This document shows, one piece after another, positions 9,523 to 17,170 of a stretch of 36,385 nucleotides of DNA. Made by a program: the position numbers and the translations under genes. A model generated the notes under the pieces. The model made no database searches. It was given only the letters and a program-made list of their open reading frames with translations, and was not told the origin of the DNA. Location of the stretch: the NCBI GenBank assembly GCA_027346425.1, contig DAIESF010000391.1:1-36385 (forward strand), in the 5' to 3' direction. Every line of letters begins with the position of its first letter. Position 1 is the first letter of the stretch. Source of the DNA: Gemmatimonadota bacterium (GTDB lineage Bacteria > Gemmatimonadota > Gemmatimonadetes > Gemmatimonadales > Gemmatimonadaceae).

Positions 9523-9933
9523 CGCCGAGGGCGCTCTCGAGCGCGCTTCGTCGCGCCGTCTCCAGTGTCGCCGTGGTTTTCACGCGGACGCGCGCGCGAC
9601 TCGCGCGCGTCCGGTATGACAGGCCGCAGCCGGCGGAGCGCGTGTCGCGCCGCCCTGGCTCGGCCGGCGCTGTGGTGCGCGTCTCGAGGGTGACTCCTCG
9701 GCATCGCACGTCGGGTCGTGTCTCACCCGTGTCTCGCTGGGCGCTTTGTACGGCGTCCGGGAACCAGCGGGTGTCGACCTCGATGTGGTCGATCGCGCGC
9801 ACCGTCAGGCCAGCTGCTCTACCATTGCGCGTGGCGCATCGCGGGACCATTCGCGCCGCCGCACCCACCCTTCCAAGCGTCCGCCCCGCCGCATTCCTCG
9901 AGTCGCGAGGGAACCGGCGCGGGGGGATTACCG
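9523..9933. other. Gene-free stretch of about 410 bp before RNase G
   Basis: Six-frame ORFs across it (9393-10010 plus, 9506-9868 minus) have Arg/Ala/Thr-rich, low-complexity sequence with no recognisable motif, and they run into flanking genes out of frame. They look like GC-driven shadows. The stretch holds one strong hairpin (9586-9612). It also has a minus-strand TGGTAGAGCAGCTGGCC segment resembling a tRNA D-arm, but no full cloverleaf can be folded. It may carry the rng 5' leader or an unrecognised RNA. Confidence 0.6.
9586..9612. repeat. Perfect 11-bp inverted repeat with 5-nt loop
   Basis: GGACGCGCGCG and CGCGCGCGTCC flank the loop CGACT. It lies 64 bp after the methyltransferase-family gene. 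No T-tract follows on either strand, so it could be a weak terminator, an RNA-processing element or a Z-DNA-prone (CG)n tract. Confidence 0.6.
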
Positions 9934-11493
9934 ATGAAACGCGAGATACTCATCAGTTCGACGTCGCGGGAAATCCGCGTCGCCATCATCGAGGACGACC
10001 AGCTCGTTGAACTCCTCGTCGATCGTCCGGAAGCGCGTCGGATGGTCGGCGACATCTACCTCGGTCGGGTCGAAGCCGTGCAGTCTGGCATCCAGGCGGC
10101 TTTCGTCGACATCGGCACCGAGAAGAGCGCGTTCCTTCACGCGTCCGATCTCGTCGTGGCCGACGAGGAGGATGACGGTGAGGACGAGGAGGGGGACGAC
10201 GATGCCGACGATAGCGAGGAGTCTCCCCGCGGGTCGCGGCGCGCCAAGGCGCCCCCCATCCAGGACGTCCTCAAGAAGGGCGATACCCTGATCGTTCAGG
10301 TCTCCAAGGAGCCGATCTCCACCAAGGGGCCTCGGGTAACCGCGCAGGTCTCCCTCGCCGGGCGCTTCCTGGTGTACATGCCGCACGCCTCCCGCGTGGG
10401 GGTGAGCCGGAAGATCGGCGACCGGACCGAGCGTGCCCGCCTCCGCGAGCAGGTTGAGGGGATCCTCCCCCCCAAGTCGGGCGGGGTCATCGTCCGCACC
10501 GTCGGCGAGGATGCGACCCCCGAGGCCTTCGAGCGCGAGTTGAACACGCTGATCGCCACCTGGAAGCGAGCCAAGAAGAAGACGACCTTCGTTCGCGCCC
10601 CGGCCCAGCTGCACCGCGAGACCAGCCTCACTCGCGGGATCATCCGCGACATCTTCTCCACGAAGGTCGAGTCGATCCAGGTCGACTCCAAGCAGGTCTT
10701 CAACGAGATCGTCGAGTACCTCAAGGGGATTGCCCCCGAGCTCATCGAGCGCGTCCAGCTTTACGAAGGGAACGTCCCGCTCTTCGACAAGGCCGAGATC
10801 GAGACCGAGATCCGGGACCTGTTCAAGCGGCGGTGCGAGCTCCCCTCGGGGGGGTACCTGATCATCGAGCCGACCGAGGCGCTGGTCTCGATCGACGTCA
10901 ATTCCGGGCGCTTCACCGGGAAGAAGGACCCGGAAAAGACGATTCTGAAGACGAATGTCGAGGCCGCCCGCGAGGTCGCCCGCCAGATCCGCCTGCGCGA
11001 CATGGGGGGGATCATCGTGTGCGACTTCATCGACATGGAGACCAAGAGCAACCGCGACCGGGTCCTTCAGGAGCTGCGCACCCACCTTGGGCGCGACCGG
11101 GCGCGGACCAAGGCATTCCCCGTCAGCGACCTGGGGCTGGTCGAGATGACCCGGCAGCGGGTGCGCCAGAGCCATCTCCAGCAGATGACCGAGGCCTGCC
11201 CGACCTGCCACGGGACCGGGCGCATCTTCACCCCTGAGACGATTGCCCGGCGCGTGGAGCGCTCGGTCAAGCGCATGGCGGTGGAGGGGAAGCGCGAGCC
11301 GATCGTGGTCAAGCTGCACCCCGAGGTGGCGCTCTACGTCCTGGACCAGGAGAAGGACTACGTGCGGAAGCTGGAGAAGGCCGCCGGCTTCGCGATGGAG
11401 ATGCGCGACGACCCGCTGCTGCGCCCGGACGAGTTCAAGCTGGTGGTGAAGGGGGCCGGGCGCGACGTCACGCAGCAGTACGCCGTGGCCTAG
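9934..11493 (+). CDS. rng: Ribonuclease G/E family endoribonuclease
   Basis: A 519-residue single-strand-specific endoribonuclease of the RNase E/G family (rRNA maturation and mRNA decay). The start at ATG 9934 opens MKREILISSTSREIRVAII, the usual family N-terminus, with a GGGGGGA Shine-Dalgarno. An S1 domain (about residues 35-130, GDIYLGRVEAVQSGIQAAFVDIG) is interrupted by an acidic stretch EEDDGEDEEGDDDADD. The RNase H-like and 5'-sensor regions follow. The DNase I-like catalytic segment has both Mg-binding Asp motifs, VSIDVNSG and GGIIVCDFIDM. The Zn-link is CPTCHGTG. The length is that of RNase G, without the long C-terminal degradosome scaffold of RNase E. It lies just upstream of rplU-rpmA, the same neighbourhood seen in several phyla. 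Confidence 0.94.
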   Translation: MKREILISSTSREIRVAIIEDDQLVELLVDRPEARRMVGDIYLGRVEAVQSGIQAAFVDIGTEKSAFLHASDLVVADEEDDGEDEEGDDDADDSEESPRGSRRAKAPPIQDVLKKGDTLIVQVSKEPISTKGPRVTAQVSLAGRFLVYMPHASRVGVSRKIGDRTERARLREQVEGILPPKSGGVIVRTVGEDATPEAFERELNTLIATWKRAKKKTTFVRAPAQLHRETSLTRGIIRDIFSTKVESIQVDSKQVFNEIVEYLKGIAPELIERVQLYEGNVPLFDKAEIETEIRDLFKRRCELPSGGYLIIEPTEALVSIDVNSGRFTGKKDPEKTILKTNVEAAREVARQIRLRDMGGIIVCDFIDMETKSNRDRVLQELRTHLGRDRARTKAFPVSDLGLVEMTRQRVRQSHLQQMTEACPTCHGTGRIFTPETIARRVERSVKRMAVEGKREPIVVKLHPEVALYVLDQEKDYVRKLEKAAGFAMEMRDDPLLRPDEFKLVVKGAGRDVTQQYAVA

Positions 11494-11539
11494 ACAGGGG
11501 GCGGAATGCGATTCGGCGTCATCTTTTGTCGCATAGACA

Positions 11540-11568
11540 TTGACCGAAGTCAAAGCCCCGACTACGTT
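11540..11568 (+). promoter_or_regulatory. Promoter of rplU-rpmA with a dyad over the -35
   Basis: TTGACC, then exactly 17 bp, then TACGTT, ending 32 bp before the rplU ATG. This matches the spacing seen in the tRNA-Leu and yicC promoters of this window. A perfect TTGAC-CGAA-GTCAA inverted repeat (11540-11553) overlaps the -35 and could be an operator. Confidence 0.55.
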
Positions 11569-11600
11569 TCGAGGCTCGCGACTTATTCGATTCAGAGACC

Positions 11601-11918
11601 ATGACTTACGCCATCATCCGCACCGGCGGCAAGCAGTATCGGGTTCAGCCCGGGTCGACGCTGCGCATTGCAACGCTCCCCGGCGACGCCGGTGCGTCCG
11701 TTGAGTTCAACGAAGTTCTGCTCGGCTCCGACGGCTCGACCGTCCGCACCGGCGTCCCGTATCTCACTGGCGCCAAGGTGACCGGCGAGATCGTGAAGCA
11801 CGGGCGTGGCGAGAAGATCATCGTCTTCAAGTTCAAGCGCCGGAAGAACTACGCTCGCAAGCAGGGGCACCGGCAGGGGTTCACCGAAGTCCGCATCAAG
11901 GACATCACGCTCGGCTGA
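11601..11918 (+). CDS. rplU: 50S ribosomal protein L21
   Basis: A 105-residue protein of normal L21 length. It starts [18 protein letters not shown], the highly conserved N-terminus, and has the basic C-terminal half [16 protein letters not shown] with the final [10 protein letters not shown]21 binds 23S rRNA in the large subunit. rpmA follows 12 bp downstream, the classic rplU-rpmA pair. A 107-bp gap with a promoter precedes it. The Obg GTPase gene that often follows this pair elsewhere is absent here. Confidence 0.98.
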   Translation: MTYAIIRTGGKQYRVQPGSTLRIATLPGDAGASVEFNEVLLGSDGSTVRTGVPYLTGAKVTGEIVKHGRGEKIIVFKFKRRKNYARKQGHRQGFTEVRIKDITLG

Positions 11919-11930
11919 CGAGAGGACACC

Positions 11931-12209
11931 ATGGCACATAAGAAGGGCGTCGGCTCGTCCCGCAACGGGCGCGACAGCAACCCGAAGTACCGCGGCATCA
12001 AGAAGTACGGCGGCGAAGCCGTCCGTGCCGGGAACATCATCGTGCGCCAGTGCGGCACGAAGTGGCACCCGGGGCGCAACGTCGGTCTCGGCACCGACTA
12101 CACCATCTATGCCCTCGTCGATGGCGTGGTGCGCTTCCATCACAAGGACAAGAAGCGGCAGCAGGTCAGCGTCGATCCGTTCCCGACCGAGTCGGTGACC
12201 GCGGCCTGA
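11931..12209 (+). CDS. rpmA: 50S ribosomal protein L27
   Basis: A 92-residue L27 beginning [22 protein letters not shown]. The N-terminal tail that reaches the peptidyl-transferase centre is present directly after the initiator Met, without the cleavable extension found in Firmicutes. The body has [17 protein letters not shown] and a [11 protein letters not shown] segment, both typical. A GAGAGGA ribosome-binding site lies before the ATG. It is co-transcribed with rplU, and a hairpin terminator lies 20 bp after the stop. Confidence 0.98.
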   Translation: MAHKKGVGSSRNGRDSNPKYRGIKKYGGEAVRAGNIIVRQCGTKWHPGRNVGLGTDYTIYALVDGVVRFHHKDKKRQQVSVDPFPTESVTAA

Positions 12210-12228
12210 TTCGCGCTCCATGCGTCTG

Positions 12229-12270
12229 GCGCCCCCGGGGAGAAATCCCAGGGGGCGCTTGCTCTTGTGC
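12229..12270 (+). terminator. Rho-independent-like terminator after rpmA
   Basis: GCGCCCCC and GGGGGCGC form a perfect 8-bp stem, extendable through CGGGG...CCCAG. It is followed by a T-rich TTGCTCTTGTG stretch 20 bp after the L27 stop codon. Confidence 0.7.
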
Positions 12271-12426
12271 CTCGCGAACAGCCGCCGGGCGTGGAGGGTA
12301 AAACGACGGTGAGGGCGCCCCGGGACGACGCCCGCGCAACTCCTTGGCGGTTGCCCTCGTAGGACAGGAGGGGTGTTCGCGGGACGATCCGCCCGGCAGC
12401 CCCCAGACCTCACAGCGGGGACCGAC

Positions 12427-12840
12427 ATGGCCATCTGGAACAAGCTGCGGAGCGAGCTCGATCGCGCGGGACGGGTGGCGCAGGGCGCCCTCGACGAAGG
12501 CAAGTTGCGCCTGGAAATCTTCCGGGCACGTCAGCTGGTCGACCGCGCGGCCCAGTCGTTAGGCTATGCGGTGTATCGCGCGCGCACCGGGAGCGAGGGC
12601 CCCGACGAGGCGGCCATCGCGCGCCTGGTCGACGCGGTGCGCGAGCGCGAAGGCGAACTCACCACGCTCGAAGAGCGGATGCGCGACATCGGCGGGCGTC
12701 CGCCGTCTCGCGAGGATGCCGATCCGGGGGCGCCCGACCGCACCGAGGGGGCGGCCCCTTCCGCGCCCGGCGACGCTGTGTCCGACGCCCCCGCCACTCC
12801 AGACGCGACAGCGCCCGGCGGAACGCCGCCGGCGCCATAG
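12427..12840 (+). CDS. Small hypothetical protein, charged helical N-terminus
   Basis: A 137-residue protein with no family I can recognise. Residues 1-90 (MAIWNKLRSELDRAGRVAQG..., REREGELTTLEERMRDIG) are rich in Arg, Glu, Ala and Leu and look alpha-helical with a likely coiled coil. The last 45 residues are Pro/Ala/Asp/Thr-rich and probably disordered. There is no signal peptide or membrane segment, so it should be cytoplasmic. It starts at ATG 12427 after AGCGGGGA, rather than the TTG-type start at 12373. It carries one copy of the CGTTAGGC octamer. It stands alone between two terminators, and coding is supported by position, ribosome-binding site and GC3-style composition. Confidence 0.65.
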   Translation: MAIWNKLRSELDRAGRVAQGALDEGKLRLEIFRARQLVDRAAQSLGYAVYRARTGSEGPDEAAIARLVDAVREREGELTTLEERMRDIGGRPPSREDADPGAPDRTEGAAPSAPGDAVSDAPATPDATAPGGTPPAP

Positions 12841-12895
12841 GGGCACGACGTAGGGGGCGCGGCGAGAACGCGACGACGCGCTCCCTGAAACGACA

Positions 12896-12923
12896 GAGGG
12901 GCACGCCAGGCGGCGTGCCCCTC
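12896..12923. terminator. Strong bidirectional hairpin between convergent genes
   Basis: GAGGGGCACGCC pairs perfectly with GGCGTGCCCCTC (12-bp stem, loop AGGC) between the stops of the plus-strand hypothetical and the minus-strand amidohydrolase. Confidence 0.75.
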
Positions 12924-12973
12924 CGTGGTTCGAGAGCCAGTAGCGGTGGGCAGTCGCAGCCCGCCCCCTCCAT

Positions 12974-14257
12974 CTATGGCTGCTTGCGGTAGTCCGGCGG
13001 GAGCGACTTGTAGCGTCGCATCAACTCGTCCTGCCGCGATGGACGCTGCACCTCGACCCCCCGGACGTACACCTTTTCCGCGCGGGTGTACAGCTCGAAC
13101 GGGTCGCCGCTCCAGATCACCAGCGTCGCGTCACGACCGGGCTGGAGCGAGCCGACGCGGTCGGAAACCCCGTACATCTCCGCCGGGGTCAGCGTCACCG
13201 CGCGGAGTGCCGCATCCCACGGCATCCCAAACGAGACGGCGACCCCCGCCTCGTACTTCACGTTGCGGGCGTTGAACGCGTCGGCGCCGCCGGCGATGAC
13301 CACCTTGGCTCCCGCCTGCTGCAACAGTCCGGCGTTCTCCTGGCGCGCGCCTAACGTGGAAAAGTCGCGCGGGATGTTGTTCAGCGCGCCGACCACCACG
13401 TACGCATTGGCCGCGGCTATGCGGTCGGCCACCTTCCACCCCTCGGTCGCCGATGTCAGCACGACCTTGAGCTTGAATTCGCGGGCAATGTCGAGCGCCA
13501 CCACGAGGTCGCTCGCCCGGTCGGCGTCGATGGCCAGGGGGATCTCGCCGCGCATCACGGGCTGCAGCGCGTCGAGGTCCACCGGTCGCGCCGCGAGCGG
13601 GCGCGACTCGTTGTTGTCGAACCGGTCGCGACGCCTGGGCCAGTCGCGCGCCTCGGCCAGCACGGCGCGCAGCCGCTGGTAGACTTCGGCGCGCGAGGCT
13701 CCGCGATCGCTCCCCTTGGAGCCGATGTCGGCGAAGATCGCCGCCGGTCCCTTGAGCAGCACGTCACCTAACGAGCCGTCGCCGAGGACGATCACCGCCC
13801 CCTGGCCCCCGATGAGCCCGCCCCGCGGGATGAGCCCGGCCGTCGTCACCCCGTCATTGCGCGTCACCTGCAGCAACGGCGAGGCCGGGTTGAATCCCTC
13901 CCAGACCCGGAGGGAGGGGGTGAATCCATCGCCCTGTCCGCGCGCCGACAGGTCGACCGTCGCCTGCACGGCGCCGATCTCGGTGAGGCCGAGCGACGTG
14001 GTCGCGTTGAAGATCCCGGGCGTGACCCACTTGCCGGTCGCGTCGACGCGGCGGGCGTCCGCCGGGATGCTGATGTTGCTGCCGACGGCGACGATGCGGC
14101 CGTCGCGGATCAGCACGGTGCCGTTCTCGATCGCCGGCCCGCTCACCGGGAATACCTTTCCCCCGGTGATGGCGACCACCTGGGCCATGGCCGGGACGCC
14201 GGCCGCGAAGCTCGCGACGAGGGCGGCGGCGAGTGTCGAGCGTGTGAAGTGCGTCAT
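12974..14257 (-). CDS. Exported amidohydrolase-fold protein lacking metal ligands (probable pseudoenzyme)
   Basis: A 427-residue protein with a Sec signal peptide (MTHFTRSTLAAALVASFAAGVPAMAQ). It has the amidohydrolase framework: the N-terminal beta-sandwich GGKVFPVSGPAIENGTVLIRDGRIVAVG and the C-terminal SLQPGRDATLVIWSGDPFELYTRAEKVYVRG. The catalytic HxH after strand 1 is replaced: the site reads PGIFNATTSLG where the partner gene has PGIIDTHSHLG. The later His and Asp ligands are also missing: IDADRAS for WHCYTAN, VLTSATEGWK for SFHHGVEAYK, IAGGADAFN for VHSDDPSG. The fold is clear and hydrolase activity unlikely. The ATG lies 1 nt after the stop of the intact upstream paralogue, so the two are co-translated. 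It may form a heteromer or stabilise its partner. Confidence 0.87.
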   Translation of the reverse strand: MTHFTRSTLAAALVASFAAGVPAMAQVVAITGGKVFPVSGPAIENGTVLIRDGRIVAVGSNISIPADARRVDATGKWVTPGIFNATTSLGLTEIGAVQATVDLSARGQGDGFTPSLRVWEGFNPASPLLQVTRNDGVTTAGLIPRGGLIGGQGAVIVLGDGSLGDVLLKGPAAIFADIGSKGSDRGASRAEVYQRLRAVLAEARDWPRRRDRFDNNESRPLAARPVDLDALQPVMRGEIPLAIDADRASDLVVALDIAREFKLKVVLTSATEGWKVADRIAAANAYVVVGALNNIPRDFSTLGARQENAGLLQQAGAKVVIAGGADAFNARNVKYEAGVAVSFGMPWDAALRAVTLTPAEMYGVSDRVGSLQPGRDATLVIWSGDPFELYTRAEKVYVRGVEVQRPSRQDELMRRYKSLPPDYRKQP

Positions 14258-14258
14258 G

Positions 14259-15710
14259 TCAGCGCCCTCCCTCGACCTGCGGAACGAAGCCGAGCTCGAA
14301 GTCGGTGCGCCAGCGCTGCGACGGATCGAGCCGGTCGAACAGGAGCGCGCCGTCGGTCCAGACCTTCTCGGCCTTCGAGTAGATGCTGAACGGGCTGCCG
14401 CTCCACAGGACGACGTCGGCGTTCTTCCCCGGTTCGAGCGTCCCGACCCGGTCGTCGAGCCCCAGCGCCCACGCCGGGTTGATGGTGAGCCAGCGGATCG
14501 CTTCATCCTCCGTGATGTTGATGCCTAACGTACGCGCCTCGGCGATCGACTTGGCAGCGTCCTGGTTGAGGCGCTGCATCCCGCTTGGATCGTCGGAATG
14601 GACGATCGCCCGGGCTCCCGCCGCGTGCACCAGCGCAAGGTTGGCGCGCACGCCATCCATCGCCTCCATCTTGAAGCCGCCCCAATCGGACCAGAGCGAC
14701 GCCGCGATCCCCTTCTGGGCGAGGATGTCGGCCAGCTTGTATGCCTCGACGCCGTGGTGGAACGAGCGGATCTTGAAGCCGAATTCGTCGGCGACTTCCA
14801 TCGCCCCTTCCATGTCGTTGGCCGTGTAGCAGTGCCATTGCACGAGGATGTTGCCGCGCAGGACCTCGGCCAGCGTTTCGAGTCCGAGATCGCGCGCCGG
14901 GGGTTCGCCCTTGCGGTCGGCGAGCCAACGGTCCCAGCGGCGGCGATACTGCTCGGCCTGCAGGTACTGCGCGCGCCACCCGGCCACGTTGCCCATGCGG
15001 GTGGACGGACCGCGATTGGCGTAGACCCGCTTGGGGTTCTCGCCGCACGCCTGCTTGAGCCCGTATTTGGCGCCCGGGAACTTCATCCCGCGCACGGTGC
15101 GCGATGGGACGACCTTGAGCACCACGCTGCGCCCCCCGATCAGGTTCGCCGAGCCGGGAAGCACCTGGATGGTGGTCACGCCAGCGGCCAGTGCCCGAGG
15201 GAACTGCGGGTCCTGCGCGTACACCGAGTGCTCCGCCCACACGTACGGCGTGGCGGGGTTCGTCGCCTCGTTGCCGTCGCTCAGCGCATCGACCGCGGGG
15301 GCGGGATAGACCCCGAGGTGCGAGTGCGTGTCAATGATGCCCGGCGTGACAAACTTTCCGGTGCCGTCGATCACCACCGCGTCGGACGGAACGTCGAGGT
15401 TCATCCCCACGGCGACGATCTTCCCGCCCTGCATCAGGACCGATGCGCCGCGCATCGTCGGCCCCGCCGCCGTCATCACCGTCGCATTGCGGATGACGGT
15501 CGTGCGCGACGGGAAGGGGTGATATGTACTGGGGAAGGGGTCGGCGTTCGGGAGGCTGAGAGCTCCCGCCGCGGGCGCCGCCTTGACGCTGGTATCAGCG
15601 CCCGCGGCGGCGGTGGCGGGAGCGGGGCGTGGGGCCGGGGCGCTCGCCGGCTGCTGTGTGGCGCAGGCCAGCGTGGCGGCCCCCAGAATGAGGGGGAGGG
15701 TCGCTCTCAT
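14259..15710 (-). CDS. Exported amidohydrolase (imidazolonepropionase-like)
   Basis: A 483-residue amidohydrolase-superfamily enzyme. The N-terminus MRATLPLILGAATLACATQQ is a signal peptide with a Cys that could be a non-standard lipobox. A Pro/Ala-rich linker follows to about residue 55. The metal-dependent core has GKFVTPGIIDTHSHLG (HxH), candidate His ligands in VQWHCYTAND and RSFHHGVEAYK, and the Asp motif VHSDDPSG. The C-terminal GLDDRVGTLEPGKNADVVLWSG is typical of the imidazolonepropionase/prolidase-like branch. A periplasmic or membrane-anchored site is inferred. The substrate is unknown; relatives cleave cyclic amides or dipeptides. It is first in a two-gene unit with a ligand-less paralogue, and an AGGAG lies 13 nt before the ATG. 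Confidence 0.9.
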   Translation of the reverse strand: MRATLPLILGAATLACATQQPASAPAPRPAPATAAAGADTSVKAAPAAGALSLPNADPFPSTYHPFPSRTTVIRNATVMTAAGPTMRGASVLMQGGKIVAVGMNLDVPSDAVVIDGTGKFVTPGIIDTHSHLGVYPAPAVDALSDGNEATNPATPYVWAEHSVYAQDPQFPRALAAGVTTIQVLPGSANLIGGRSVVLKVVPSRTVRGMKFPGAKYGLKQACGENPKRVYANRGPSTRMGNVAGWRAQYLQAEQYRRRWDRWLADRKGEPPARDLGLETLAEVLRGNILVQWHCYTANDMEGAMEVADEFGFKIRSFHHGVEAYKLADILAQKGIAASLWSDWGGFKMEAMDGVRANLALVHAAGARAIVHSDDPSGMQRLNQDAAKSIAEARTLGINITEDEAIRWLTINPAWALGLDDRVGTLEPGKNADVVLWSGSPFSIYSKAEKVWTDGALLFDRLDPSQRWRTDFELGFVPQVEGGR

Positions 15711-15818
15711 GTGACTCGCAATACTCCTGAGGAGGGGCGGGTAACTCGGGCGCGCGAAGCATAGGGCCAGGTCGGGGATGCAGCCAGTCCCGTCCGGGCC
15801 CCCTGAATTAGCAGGCGC

Positions 15819-16517
15819 TTAGCGTTGCGGCGACTTCCTCACGAGCGCAGCGAGGTCGTCGGAGACGTCGGTGCAGATGGCGTCGACCCCGAGCGAGGCA
15901 AGGCGGTCCACCGCCTCCGCCGAGTTGACCGTCCAGGCCACAACCCGCCCGCCGGCATCGTGCACCTGCCTGACGAGTGGCGCGTCGATCATCTCCCACC
16001 ACTGCCAGTAGTCGCGCGCCCCAGCGCCCTGCAGGGTGTGGCCCGGCTCGATCAGGTAGCTGGCGGAGAGAATACCGGTGGGGAGCCGGGGCGCGAGCTC
16101 GCGCACCCGCAACGAGACGCGATGGTCGAAGGAGTGCACCGCACTTCGCCCCTCGTGGCGCGCAAGGCTCGCCACCACCGCCGGCTCGATCCCGGCGGCC
16201 TTGATCTCGACATAAAGGGTCACGCGATCTCCCACGAGCGCGAGGGTCTCGCCGAGCGTGGGGATGTCGGTCCCGCCGGTGGTTGCGTCGCGCAGCTGGG
16301 CCAGGGTGAGCGACGCGATGGCGCGGGGCCCGAGCCCTGGAGTGGAGCCGGCCGGGAGTGGGAGGGCGGGGTCGTGGTGAACGACGATCGCCCCGTCGCG
16401 TGTGGCGTGCACGTCGAGCTCGATTCCGTCGGCGCCGGCCGCGATGGCGAGAGCGAAGCCGGCGAGTGTATTCTCACGCGCCTTGCGTGGCATGCCGCGA
16501 TGGGCGATGAGTTCCAT
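15819..16517 (-). CDS. Glycerophosphodiester phosphodiesterase
   Basis: A 232-residue GDPD-family enzyme that hydrolyses glycerophosphodiesters to glycerol-3-phosphate and an alcohol. The N-terminus MELIAHRGMPRKARENTLAGF holds the catalytic HRG with the ENT motif. GIELDVHATRDGAIVVHHDP supplies the ExD metal ligands and second catalytic His. YVEIKAAG gives the later Glu. The C-terminal GRVVAWTVNSAEAVDRLASLGVDAICTDV matches the family. No signal peptide is present with the ATG at 16517, so it is a cytoplasmic UgpQ-like form. The track start at 16577 would add 20 unrelated residues. It is a single-gene unit, divergent from the ECF sigma gene. Confidence 0.92.
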   Translation of the reverse strand: MELIAHRGMPRKARENTLAGFALAIAAGADGIELDVHATRDGAIVVHHDPALPLPAGSTPGLGPRAIASLTLAQLRDATTGGTDIPTLGETLALVGDRVTLYVEIKAAGIEPAVVASLARHEGRSAVHSFDHRVSLRVRELAPRLPTGILSASYLIEPGHTLQGAGARDYWQWWEMIDAPLVRQVHDAGGRVVAWTVNSAEAVDRLASLGVDAICTDVSDDLAALVRKSPQR

Positions 16518-16570
16518 ATTGGCGACGGCTTCTGGGGATCCACGCCGGCATGGCGCTGGTGTCACCCATC

Positions 16571-16599
16571 TTAACACTTAGGCCCTGAGCTCGTCTCAC
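16571..16599 (+). promoter_or_regulatory. Weak candidate promoter for the ECF sigma operon
   Basis: TTAACA (5 of 6 to a -35), 17 bp, then TCTCAC, a poor -10, just upstream of ATG 16613. The spacing agrees with the better promoters in this window, but the -10 is unconvincing. An autoregulated ECF-type promoter is equally possible and I could not identify one. Confidence 0.25.
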
Positions 16600-16612
16600 G
16601 GGTCGGAAACGC

Positions 16613-17170
16613 ATGACTGCGGATACTGCATCGGGCGTCGAAGCGCCGGACGGGGAGTTGATCTCGCGCTGGCGCGCGGGTGACGAACGGGCCGCCACCC
16701 ACCTGGTGGCGCGGCATGCCCCGTCCGTCGCTCGCTATGTGGCGAGCCTGGGGATGCGGGAGGGGGTGGAGGAGGTGGTGCAGGACGCGTTCGTGCGGGC
16801 CTTCGGGTCGCTGGATGCCTTCCGCGGGGAAAGTTCCTTGCGGACCTGGCTCTTCACCATCGCCCGGCGGCTGGTGCTCGACCGGCGGCGCTCAGGGCGC
16901 CGGCGGCGCGAGACGACCGAGTTGCAGGACGGGGACGTGGCGACGGAATACGACGCACTCGATTCGCTGATCGCCGAGGAATCGCAACAGAAGATGCGAC
17001 ACGCGATCGGGCGACTGACGACGACCCAGCGCGAGGTGTTCATGTTGCGGGTCAATGACGGGATGTCGTACAAGGAAATCGCGGACGTGGTGGGAACTAC
17101 GGAGGGCGCGGCGCGGGTGCACTATCACAATGCACTGCGGCAGGTCAAGGAGACGCTCCATGATGACTGA
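16613..17170 (+). CDS. RNA polymerase sigma factor, ECF subfamily
   Basis: A 185-residue ECF sigma factor. Region 2 (about residues 15-85) shows LISRWRAGDERAATHLVARH, then EEVVQDAFVRAFGSLDAFRGESSLRTWLFTIARRLVLDRRR, the core-binding and -10 recognition helices. Region 4 (about 125-180) has IGRLTTTQREVFMLRVNDGMSYKEIADVVGTTEGAARVHYHNALRQ, the -35-recognising helix-turn-helix. Regions 1.1 and 3 are absent, as usual for group 4. Its last codons overlap the start of the anti-sigma gene (ATGATGACTGA), so synthesis is coupled. The regulon is unknown; the third gene suggests envelope stress. Confidence 0.94.
   Translation: MTADTASGVEAPDGELISRWRAGDERAATHLVARHAPSVARYVASLGMREGVEEVVQDAFVRAFGSLDAFRGESSLRTWLFTIARRLVLDRRRSGRRRRETTELQDGDVATEYDALDSLIAEESQQKMRHAIGRLTTTQREVFMLRVNDGMSYKEIADVVGTTEGAARVHYHNALRQVKETLHDD

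Noticed and set aside
9800-9860. Possible tRNA on the minus strand (GCAATGGTAGAGCAGCTGG).
   Set aside because: Only a D-loop-like piece is present. I could not form matching acceptor, anticodon and T stems, and no GTTCGA-type T-loop lies at the right distance.
9928-11553. 541-aa minus-strand ORF opposite RNase G.
   Set aside because: It mirrors the codon pattern of a well-conserved plus-strand gene and has no motif of its own.
16577-16584. CTTAGGCC near the ECF sigma start as an extra copy of the octamer.
   Set aside because: It lacks the CG-T start of CGTTAGGC and lies outside coding sequence, so it was not counted.
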